Shown here: positions 6,901 to 12,759 of the stretch, piece by piece | How the letters are laid out: each line of letters begins with the position of its first letter | Numbering within the stretch: the first letter of the stretch is position 1 | Program-made: the position numbers and the translations under genes | The notes under the pieces: generated by a model | Told to the model about the DNA's origin: nothing | What the model saw: the letters and a program-made list of their open reading frames with translations, nothing else | The model's database searches: none | Virus record (IMG/VR): IMGVR_UViG_3300045110_000179 | Location: 1 to 37,214 of that record | Length of the DNA stretch: 37,214 nucleotides | Reading direction: 5' to 3' (one strand) | DNA from: a virus

Positions 6901-7359
6901 ATGCCGAACCGCATACGCGAGCTGCGCGATGAGCGCGGCTGGTCGGTGCGCGATCTCGCCGACCGCGTGGTTCCGAAGTGGAACTTCAACAAGGTCCATC
7001 GCCTCGAAACCGGCGCGTCGGTGATGGACGTCAACGACATGCGCGCGCTCGCGCGCGTGTTCGCCGTCAAGCCGTCGGCGCTGCTGAACGATGTGGATGT
7101 CGAGTTTCGTGCCGACAATGCGGGCCTCGCCATCATCCAGGAGCTCGACGAAATCCCGCCCGAGGACCGTCACGAAGTGTTGAAGATGGCGCGCGAAATG
7201 GTGCGCATCACGCGCATCATGGCGCCGCGCACAGGCGGCGCACCGCTCGCCGGCGATTCGCGCCTGGCGCTGCAGATGTCGGATCTCTGGAACGAGTTCG
7301 ACCATGAACACCGCGTGCGCGCGCTCGATCTGTGGCGCGCGGCCGGACTGTCCCGGTGA
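6901..7359 (+). CDS. CI-like XRE repressor without autopeptidase domain
   Basis: About 152 residues from the ATG at 6901, where the family-typical MPNRIRELRDERG begins; ATGs at 6874 and 6889 in frame are possible, but the first lies inside operator 3. Residues 1-60 are an XRE helix-turn-helix (SVRDLADRV...NKVHRLETG recognition region). The remainder is helical (about 80-150) and may mediate dimerisation; there is no LexA/S24 Ser-Lys peptidase domain. It is divergent from the cro-like gene across an operator cluster, so it is the likely lysogeny repressor. Lack of a cleavable domain suggests induction by something other than RecA self-cleavage (antirepressor or ligand). Its stop overlaps the next gene as GTGA. 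Confidence 0.8.
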   Translation: MPNRIRELRDERGWSVRDLADRVVPKWNFNKVHRLETGASVMDVNDMRALARVFAVKPSALLNDVDVEFRADNAGLAIIQELDEIPPEDRHEVLKMAREMVRITRIMAPRTGGAPLAGDSRLALQMSDLWNEFDHEHRVRALDLWRAAGLSR

Positions 7360-7517
7360 TCGACCGCCAGCACATCCTGCTGGCCCTGATCGCGCTGGCC
7401 GCGATCATCATCGCCACCGTGCAGGTGATGGAATTCTTCGGCGTTATGCCCTGCGGCATGAGCCCGGCCGCGGCCTGCTACGTCGACGATTACGAGCAGA
7501 ACGCACACGCGAATTGA
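7356..7517 (+). CDS. Small single-pass membrane protein
   Basis: 53 residues from the GTG at 7356, which overlaps the repressor stop (GTGA). One hydrophobic helix (LLALIALAAIIIATVQVMEFF, about 7-26) is followed by a short tail with two cysteines. Coupled to the repressor, so probably made in the lysogen; it might be an exclusion or immunity-associated membrane peptide, but no homologue is recognised. Confidence 0.6.
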   Translation: MIDRQHILLALIALAAIIIATVQVMEFFGVMPCGMSPAAACYVDDYEQNAHAN

Positions 7518-7546
7518 CTTTCGTCTCAAATTCCGAGACAGAATAT
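7514..7546 (+). promoter_or_regulatory. Candidate CI-controlled promoter before gene at 7586
   Basis: TTGACT at 7514-7519, then A/T-rich CAGAAT or GAATAT at 7539-7546 (spacing 19-21, longer than ideal). The fourth operator, GTCTCAAATTCCGAGAC at 7523-7539, sits between the two elements. This links the genes from 7586 onward (possibly including excisionase and integrase) to the switch. Confidence 0.5.
7523..7539. promoter_or_regulatory. Operator 4, outside the main switch
   Basis: GTCTCAAATTCCGAGAC: the left half is exact and the right half CGAGAC differs in one base from TGAGAC. Same 6-5-6 spacing as the three switch operators, 640 bases downstream. Confidence 0.75.
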
Positions 7547-7554
7547 CCCCATAT

Positions 7555-7570
7555 TGTTTCACGTGAAACC
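7555..7570. promoter_or_regulatory. parS: parS-like ParB binding site
   Basis: TGTTTCACGTGAAACC matches the bacterial chromosomal parS consensus TGTTTCACGTGAAACA at 15 of 16 positions; its inner 14 bases are a perfect palindrome. It lies between operator 4 and the ribosome site of the gene at 7586. No ParA or HTH-containing ParB gene is in the window, so the binder would be the host ParB. The match is seen; binding is inference. Confidence 0.65.
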
Positions 7571-7585
7571 TTAAGGGGAACCGAA

Positions 7586-7852
7586 ATGCTGCATTTCCGC
7601 CCTTTGCCGGCCGACCTGTCCGCCCTGCGCGAGGCTTTGAAGGACCGCGACGCGGCCGATGAACGCCTCGCCGCCGTGCTGGTCCATGATTTTCCGCGCG
7701 GCGGTCCCGTCGCCTGGTCGGGCATCGAATGCTTCAAGCAGAGCGGCACCGTGCTCGAACATTGCAGCGGCGGCTATGTGAAGGTCCGCACCGATCTCAC
7801 CGGCCTGGAGCGCATCGTATCGGCTCGCGACATCGCGCGGGTGGACCAATGA
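7586..7852 (+). CDS. Hypothetical protein under operator/parS control
   Basis: 88 residues, family not recognised. The ATG at 7586 has an AAGGGG ribosome site 7 nt upstream. The N-terminal third is helical (LSALREALKDRDAADERLAAVL); the rest reads as short strands with one Cys in IECFKQ and another in EHCSGG, ending in an RIVSARDIARV helix. There is no membrane segment. The upstream operator and parS-like site make it the most unusually regulated gene here. The ATG of the next gene overlaps its stop (ATGATG). Confidence 0.65.
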   Translation: MLHFRPLPADLSALREALKDRDAADERLAAVLVHDFPRGGPVAWSGIECFKQSGTVLEHCSGGYVKVRTDLTGLERIVSARDIARVDQ

Positions 7853-7971
7853 TGCAGCGCGATTCAAGCCCTCCGGTGATGCTCGGCGTGATGTTGCTGC
7901 TCGCCGCCCTCTGGATCGGTGCCTTCCTTGCGCTTGTGGTCGATCGCGTGAGCGGGCTGTGTACGCCATGA
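7849..7971 (+). CDS. Tiny membrane protein
   Basis: 40 residues: a polar start (MMQRDSSPP) then one hydrophobic helix (VMLGVMLLLAALWIGAFLALVV) and a short tail ending in CTP. It overlaps the previous gene at ATGATG and the next at ATGA, so it is embedded in a coupled run and probably real despite its size. Role unknown. Confidence 0.55.
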   Translation: MMQRDSSPPVMLGVMLLLAALWIGAFLALVVDRVSGLCTP

Positions 7972-8279
7972 GCGCCGCCGGCGAGCACGTCGACACCATC
8001 GACCCGCGCCGCTTCTATCGCGCGGCCGACATCGCGCGCCTCGTCTTCGCGCGATCGCTGTCGTGGTTCTACATCAACCGCGCCAGGCTGGAGTCGACGG
8101 ACGGTTTCCCGACGCCGATCTCGTCCATCGGCCGCCCGCGCTGGAACGGCAAGGATCTGCGCGACTGGATCGACCGTCCGAAATGCTGCCACCACGGCGT
8201 CGTCATCACCGGCGACACCGGCGTGATCGACTTCTCCGGCGCGCTGCGCGAGCGCGCGCGCAAGATCGCCGCCCGCTAG
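7968..8279 (+). CDS. Excisionase/AlpA-like DNA-binding protein
   Basis: 103 residues from the ATG at 7968 (ATGA overlap with the previous gene). The core RRFYRAADIARLVFARSLSWFY ... GFPTPISSIGRPRWNGKDLRDWI follows the MerR/AlpA winged-helix pattern of excisionases and prophage regulators: an initial helix, a wing with a Gly-Arg-Pro-Arg-Trp turn, and a final helix. It lies immediately before the integrase, the usual place for xis. It would direct integrase toward excision and may also regulate transcription. Fairly sure about fold, less about excision activity. Confidence 0.75.
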   Translation: MSAAGEHVDTIDPRRFYRAADIARLVFARSLSWFYINRARLESTDGFPTPISSIGRPRWNGKDLRDWIDRPKCCHHGVVITGDTGVIDFSGALRERARKIAAR

Positions 8280-8307
8280 ACCTCCCTCCCGCTTCGGAGT
8301 CATAACG

Positions 8308-9552
8308 ATGCCTGTCGCGAACCGAGTCACGCCCATGCCCCGCAAATCGGCGCTGCCGCCCTATTTCATCTGGCGCAACGGTCGCCCGCGCTGGCAACCC
8401 GGCCCGGCGCTGCGCGCGCGCGGCTTCAAGGGCCAGGATCTAAAAGACGCGAGCGGCAAGTGGCTCGCGAAGGGCAAGGCGATCGACGCCGCCGAGACGA
8501 TCAACGCCGCGATTGCCGGCGATCTGCCCGTCGTCAAGCAGACCGGCGTGCGCACGCTCCACGACCTGTTCGAGAAATACAAAACCTCGCAAGGCTGGAA
8601 GAACCTCGCGTCGCGAACGCAGCACGACTATGGCGACCACATGAAGATCCTCGAAGCGTGGGGCGCGAACACGCCGCTCAATGCCATCAGCCCCGACGAC
8701 GTGCAGACGCTCTATGGCGAGCTGCGCACCGGCCGCGGGCTCACGCGCGCCAATGCGATCATCCGCACGCTGCGCCTCACCATGAATTTCGGACACGATG
8801 CGTTGAAGCCGCGCTTGGTCGACGACAATCCGGCGGCGAAGCCGAAGCTCAAGAAGGTCAAGGGCCGCATCGTCACCTGGTCGCCGGACGAGATCCGCGC
8901 CTTCGTCGCCGCCGCCGACTGGTGCGGACGCGCCGGCCAGGGTGACGCCATGATCCTCGCCGTCACCACGGCGTGGCAGCGCATCGACGTGATGACCGCG
9001 CCGCCGCTGGTGCGCGAGAGCGGCGTCTATCGCATGGCGCGCACCAAGAACGGCCGCGCGCAGTTCGCCCCGGCCAGCGCGCCGCTCGAACAGCGCCTCG
9101 CCATCATGCGCGCGCACAAGCAGAAGCTGTTCCCGAACGTCGCGTTCCCGACGGAGCTGGTCTGCACCAGCGCCGGCAATTACTACGGCCGGCCCTACAA
9201 TCCCGACGGCTTCTATTTCGCCGACGAGAACCGCGCCGTGCGCGCGCTCGCCGGCGGTCTCATCTTCGCGATCGAGGATTGCCTGCGCGCGATGGCGGGC
9301 CTGCCGGCGCTGCTGCGCAACCTGCCGTTCACGCCGACGCCGTCGATCCTCTCCAAGACCTTCGCCGACGCGCGCGACACCGGCATCACGATGGTGTTCA
9401 ACCACACCAAGGACATCGGCCGCACCGCGATCTTCTCCGGCCATTCGCTGCGCCACGTGCAGAGCGTGATCGACGAGCACTATTTCGACCGCAAGGCCGA
9501 GCTCGCCCTCGACGCCACCAACAGCTTCGACGCGCTGCTGGAGAATGCGTGA
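8308..9552 (+). CDS. int: Tyrosine recombinase integrase
   Basis: 414 residues, the usual length for a phage integrase. Residues about 80-185 form the core-binding SAM-like domain (TLHDLFEKYKTS...). The catalytic domain shows Arg225 (WQRIDVM), the beta-hairpin Lys247 (TKNGR), Arg356, His379 in SGHSL and nucleophile Tyr392 in EHYF. The Arg356-His379 and His379-Tyr392 spacings equal those in canonical family members. The HxxR box reads ADAR, so its histidine is Ala353, an unusual change. The first ~50 residues could bind arm sites. The start ATG has a GGAG site 8 nt upstream. attP lies just downstream, as expected. Confidence 0.9.
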   Translation: MPVANRVTPMPRKSALPPYFIWRNGRPRWQPGPALRARGFKGQDLKDASGKWLAKGKAIDAAETINAAIAGDLPVVKQTGVRTLHDLFEKYKTSQGWKNLASRTQHDYGDHMKILEAWGANTPLNAISPDDVQTLYGELRTGRGLTRANAIIRTLRLTMNFGHDALKPRLVDDNPAAKPKLKKVKGRIVTWSPDEIRAFVAAADWCGRAGQGDAMILAVTTAWQRIDVMTAPPLVRESGVYRMARTKNGRAQFAPASAPLEQRLAIMRAHKQKLFPNVAFPTELVCTSAGNYYGRPYNPDGFYFADENRAVRALAGGLIFAIEDCLRAMAGLPALLRNLPFTPTPSILSKTFADARDTGITMVFNHTKDIGRTAIFSGHSLRHVQSVIDEHYFDRKAELALDATNSFDALLENA

Positions 9553-9704
9553 TGGACGAGGCCGAAGATCTGGCGGCGCACATCCACGCGCTAGAGCGGA
9601 TGCTTCAAGAGGATTTGTGGAAAGAGGATCTGATCCACAGCGCCAAGGACAAGCGCGCTGCGGTGAGCGCCGCGATCAAAGCACTCCGCGGAAAGAAAGC
9701 CTGA
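9552..9704 (+). CDS. Small helical protein after integrase
   Basis: 50 residues, acidic N-terminal half and Lys-rich C-terminus, predicted as two helices (DLAAHIHALERMLQEDLWKEDL and KDKRAAVSAAIKALRGKKA). The ATG overlaps the integrase stop as TGATG, so it is co-translated. It might be a small accessory or toxin/antitoxin-like protein; not recognised. Confidence 0.55.
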   Translation: MDEAEDLAAHIHALERMLQEDLWKEDLIHSAKDKRAAVSAAIKALRGKKA

Positions 9705-9719
9705 CAATGGGAATGCTCG

Positions 9720-9913
9720 AAAGTCGCACGTGCGACTGAGAAAGTCGCACGAACCGGAACATCCGTTCTGTTTTCGCGCTCCAAGCCATTGAATTTGTGG
9801 TGCCCAGGGGCGGAATTGAACCACCGACACGCGGATTTTCAATCCGAAAGCCGCCATGACAAATCAATGGCTTAGCGCGAAGCCGCCACCGCAAAACATG
9901 CGCAAGTCGCACG
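9720..9913. other. attP: Phage attachment site attP with tRNA-Phe 3' half
   Basis: On the minus strand 9851-9798 reads as the 3' half of tRNA-Phe: anticodon loop TTGAAAA (anticodon GAA), variable loop GTGTC, T arm GGTGG-TTCAATT-CCGCC, acceptor CCTGGGC, then ACCA. No 5' half precedes it. This is the usual attP identity block that restores a host tRNA on integration. Around it are copies of AAGTCGCACG at 9721-9730, 9742-9751 (direct), 9729-9737 (inverted) and 9904-9913, fitting integrase arm sites on both sides, plus a flanking inverted repeat AAGCCATTGA (9783-9792) / TCAATGGCTT (9864-9873). The 9-bp hairpin 9729-9751 could also act as a terminator. Otherwise 9705-9918 has no gene. Confidence 0.8.
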
Positions 9914-9918
9914 CTGCC

Positions 9919-10224
9919 TTAGATCATTTTCAGGATCGTCGCCCACGCCACATCTAGCACCCCGAACAGCTTGGCAAGGATGATCGCGAACCCCGCTATC
10001 GTGAACGTCAGGTTCCGGTCGCTGGTCCATTTGCTGAACGCCTGGGCGAGCTCGATGCGCCCGCGCAGGAGTTCGTGGCGCGGCAGATCGACATGGACGT
10101 GCGTCGCCAGATTGGTGTCTTCGCCGGGCTGCATCTTGAACACCTCGTCTTCCCGCTCGCGCAGGCGCTGTTCGGCGGCCACCAGCCGCGGGGACTTCCG
10201 AAAGACAACATCCAGCATCGCCAT
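9919..10224 (-). CDS. Small C-terminal-anchored membrane protein of lysis region
   Basis: 101 residues. The first ~70 are soluble and charged (SPRLVAAEQRLREREDEVFK, then HVHVDLPRHELLRG); residues about 72-96 form a single hydrophobic helix (LTFTIAGFAIILAKLFGVL). The ATG has a GGGGGA ribosome site 4-5 nt upstream and follows the endolysin stop by 10 bases. A one-helix protein directly after the endolysin could be a holin, a spanin component or an anchor; the topology does not settle it. It is the last late gene before attP. Confidence 0.6.
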   Translation of the reverse strand: MAMLDVVFRKSPRLVAAEQRLREREDEVFKMQPGEDTNLATHVHVDLPRHELLRGRIELAQAFSKWTSDRNLTFTIAGFAIILAKLFGVLDVAWATILKMI

Positions 10225-10234
10225 GCGTTCCCCC

Positions 10235-10792
10235 TCAGTGACCGTCCTCGGACCAATGCGGCGCGTCGCTGCGCAGTTTCTTCACGCCATAGGTCGCGGC
10301 GACCGCGATCAGCGCCTCGTCGACCGGCAGCTTGCAGATCCCCAGCCGGTGGAACACGCCGTCCTTGGCTTCCACGGCCACAGCGCCGTCCCAGGACAGG
10401 CGCATGTCGATAGCGCGGCCGAGGATGTGGTTGGAGGTGAGCGACGGCCTGTAGGCGATTCCGTAGCCCCTGACCATTTCCTGCGCCGCGCCACGGGAGG
10501 CGTGATAATCGAAATAGCGCGCCTTGTCATAATGCGCCCAGGCGATGTCGACGCCGTCCATCTTCGGAATGTCGAGCGGGTTGGCCGCTTCGGCCGCGAT
10601 GCGCCAGGCCCAATGCATGAGATAGGCGCGCTCGGCCGGCCGCCGCGTCGCCGCGATGTGGATGGCGATCGGCGCGCGGTTGCACGCCGCGAGGAACGCC
10701 TGGACGCTGGAGCGGAATGGCTCCGCCAGATCCTCGATCGCCGAGCTGGTCGCAAACAGCTCGCACCAGGCCGGGCCGCTGGGTTCGGTCAC
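10235..10792 (-). CDS. M15-family peptidoglycan peptidase (endolysin)
   Basis: 185 residues from the GTG at 10792 (a GTG at 10810 would add six). Zinc-site pattern of M15/VanY-type endopeptidases: SNHILGRAID supplies His122 and Asp129, and DAPHW supplies His179; the C-terminal position of the last His is typical. An Arg-rich helix region (TRRPAERAYL) precedes it. It should cut the peptide cross-links of peptidoglycan in the periplasm at lysis. There is no signal peptide, so it needs a holin. It stands between the tailspike and a membrane protein, a normal lysis position. Confidence 0.8.
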   Translation of the reverse strand: MTEPSGPAWCELFATSSAIEDLAEPFRSSVQAFLAACNRAPIAIHIAATRRPAERAYLMHWAWRIAAEAANPLDIPKMDGVDIAWAHYDKARYFDYHASRGAAQEMVRGYGIAYRPSLTSNHILGRAIDMRLSWDGAVAVEAKDGVFHRLGICKLPVDEALIAVAATYGVKKLRSDAPHWSEDGH

Positions 10793-10794
10793 GG

Positions 10795-10845
10795 CTAGAA
10801 TTCTTCCCACTCGAAATGCGGCCGCCGGCCGGTTGGTTTGTTCAT
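10795..10845 (-). CDS. Possible 16-residue leader peptide before endolysin
   Basis: ATG at 10845 to TAG, encoding MNKPTGRRPHFEWEEF, filling the gap between tailspike stop and the endolysin GTG at 10792. The purine run in its last codons (GGGAAGAA) would be the endolysin ribosome site. No good ribosome site of its own. Could be a chance frame. Confidence 0.3.
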   Translation of the reverse strand: MNKPTGRRPHFEWEEF

Positions 10846-10852
10846 ATTATCG

Positions 10853-12184
10853 CTACCCAATACGCACAGCGTAAAGGAAAGAGCCCTTAAACGATGTTCC
10901 CTTGACCGTGTCGGCGTTGACTGTCGACGTGGCGCTGATCTTGATAGTCGCAGATGCGGCCAAGGTGACAATTGTCGACATCGGCAACGTGGCTTGTCCG
11001 GCCGCGCCCGTGCCGGTCACTTCATGGACAGCCTGCGAGTAAACAGTGGTGCCGTCCCATAGCTTTGCGGACCATTGCCTGATCGCCGAGCTTCCCGCGC
11101 CAAGCGAAATCGCTCCCGTGATGAGCCATGTCCCGATGCCCAGCGTGATGCTCGGCCCATCGTAGAACGTCCCATTGGTCGTCATCGCCACGTCGCCGCC
11201 AAGAATGTTAGAGACGGTCGCCGTCGTGTCGATGAACCGCGTACGCGTGCCGGCGTCGGAAAACGGCGTCGTATGTCCCGCCAGCAGATTCGGGCGTAAA
11301 ATGGTGTCAGTAGCGCCGGCATCGACCTGAATGCCGACATTCGTGCCGCCCCCGGTGAGCGCGGTGTTGACGAACGAACCGCCGAGCAGCGAGAAATTCC
11401 CGGAGTTCGCACCGATCCGCAAATTGGTGTTGCAGTACTCGAACCTCGGGCCGTGCATTTCCGAGCCCTTGCCGGCAGAATTCATGTAGGCGCCGGTTTC
11501 GTAGCCCTGGATCACGGTGCCGTACAGGCGGAGCGTATCGCCCGAGGTCACGCTGATGCCGATGCTACTGGCGCGAGGTTGCGTGCCCTGCCCCATGAAG
11601 AACCCGCCGAACATGCGCAATCCGTTCGGTGCCGTGCCCTGCAATTTCAAACCAGTCAGGCAGTCGCCGGCCGAATAATTGTGGAGGTTTCCATATTGGG
11701 CGTTGCCGGATTTGCCGTCGATCAGAAGCCCGGTTCCGCCGATATAGTCGGAACACGTCACATCCTCCAGGATGAAATTCTCGCAGTTCTGGATCACAAT
11801 GCCGCTGCCTGTCGTGGAGGCGGCGGCGGCGCGGAAATGCAGATTGCGGATTTTGTAACCGAGGACCTGATGGCTCGGTGCGCCGCCATTATTCAGCGTC
11901 AGCGCAGTAATTGTGTCGTCCGAGAGAATGCGCGTCGAACCGTTGGCCTGCGCTGCGCTGACACCGGGCAATCCCTCTCCAATAAGCTCAAGCCCTTGGA
12001 CTGCACAGGTGAGCCCTGTTGCGATGCGGTAGATGCCCTGCGGAAAGAGAACACGCCCGCCGCGGTTGGAATTTATGGCATTGATCGCGTTCTGAATTGC
12101 CGTGCTGTCGTCGGTCGTGCCGTTTCCGGTCGCGCCAAAATCCTTGACGTTAATTCCGAACGGCGTGAAGGGTGGATTAAGCAT
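10853..12184 (-). CDS. Tailspike with pectate-lyase-like beta-helix
   Basis: 443 residues. Residues 11-60 carry the signature start of Pectate_lyase_3-type right-handed beta-helices (NVKDFGATGNGTTDDSTAIQ). Repeating strand turns with Asn/Gly ladders run to about 330. The last ~100 residues form a separate domain (GTWLITGAISLGAGS ... FLYAVRIG) typical of trimeric receptor-binding or tip domains. It probably binds or degrades a host capsule or lipopolysaccharide. There is no T7-fibre-type N-terminal anchor, so it may attach via the neighbouring fibre proteins. The ATG lies one base after the preceding stop on the same transcript. Confidence 0.8.
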   Translation of the reverse strand: MLNPPFTPFGINVKDFGATGNGTTDDSTAIQNAINAINSNRGGRVLFPQGIYRIATGLTCAVQGLELIGEGLPGVSAAQANGSTRILSDDTITALTLNNGGAPSHQVLGYKIRNLHFRAAAASTTGSGIVIQNCENFILEDVTCSDYIGGTGLLIDGKSGNAQYGNLHNYSAGDCLTGLKLQGTAPNGLRMFGGFFMGQGTQPRASSIGISVTSGDTLRLYGTVIQGYETGAYMNSAGKGSEMHGPRFEYCNTNLRIGANSGNFSLLGGSFVNTALTGGGTNVGIQVDAGATDTILRPNLLAGHTTPFSDAGTRTRFIDTTATVSNILGGDVAMTTNGTFYDGPSITLGIGTWLITGAISLGAGSSAIRQWSAKLWDGTTVYSQAVHEVTGTGAAGQATLPMSTIVTLAASATIKISATSTVNADTVKGTSFKGSFLYAVRIG

Positions 12185-12185
12185 C

Positions 12186-12626
12186 TTACCATTTCCTCGC
12201 TATAACCGGATGAGAAGTTGTCGCACCGATCACGCTGATAAGCCCTGTCGGCTTATAGCCCGGAGGCGAGACGTAACTGCCGCCGACCGGAATACCGATG
12301 CTGCTCGCGCCCGCGACCACCGCTGTTCCTGCCTCGCGGAAATACAGCGTTTCGGTCGCGCCGGATGGGTTTATGATCTCAAACCCGTTAACGGGCGTTG
12401 CGCCGGAAAATAGGTTTTGGGCTGTGCCGCCTATGGTGATGGTAGCTTCTTGGAGAGTTCCAAGGGCACTTACGGCTGAGACGCCGTTCGTAGTTCCGGG
12501 CGTCGTCTGGTCGATGGTGGCTTGCGACATGGCGAGGAAGGTGCCCGGCGAAAACGTGCCGTCGACGTTCTGCAAATAGACGATGGTGCCCTTGCTGATA
12601 ACACCTTCCGGTTTCACACCCGTCAT
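12186..12626 (-). CDS. Small virion-associated fibre-like protein
   Basis: 146 residues, Gly/Thr/Ser/Ala-rich and predicted all-beta. The C-terminal half (FEIINPSGATETLYFRE ... IPVGGSYVSPPGYKPTG ... ARKW) matches a pattern I know from many phage tail or head-fibre tip proteins, where a sandwich domain ends in a basic-Trp tail. ATG at 12626 with GGAAG ribosome site. It lies between two fibre/spike genes, supporting a tail-tip or adhesin role. Specific function unknown. Confidence 0.7.
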   Translation of the reverse strand: MTGVKPEGVISKGTIVYLQNVDGTFSPGTFLAMSQATIDQTTPGTTNGVSAVSALGTLQEATITIGGTAQNLFSGATPVNGFEIINPSGATETLYFREAGTAVVAGASSIGIPVGGSYVSPPGYKPTGLISVIGATTSHPVIARKW

Positions 12627-12675
12627 ATCATTCTTCCTTTCTGGTTCCGACTACAGGCTCGGGATGGTTGTTGCA

Positions 12676-12759
12676 TCATTGGGGGACGTTGATTTCGAGA
12701 GAGGTGACCGGCGGCGTGCCGTAGATCGTCGCTGACATCGCCTTTGATAGCCCGCGCAT
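12676..12759 (-). CDS. Possible 27-residue coupled peptide
   Basis: ATG at 12759 overlaps the stop of the large fibre gene as TGATG; the frame runs 27 codons (MRGLSKAMSATIYGTPPVTS then LEINVPQ). A second in-frame Met at residue 8 gives a 20-residue form. Coupling suggests it may be translated. The rest of 12627-12758 holds only the ribosome site of the next gene. Confidence 0.35.
   Translation of the reverse strand: MRGLSKAMSATIYGTPPVTSLEINVPQ

Noticed and set aside
9798-9851. Functional tRNA-Phe gene
   Set aside because: Only the 3' half (anticodon loop to CCA) is present; no D arm or 5' acceptor strand precedes it, so it is an attachment-site fragment.
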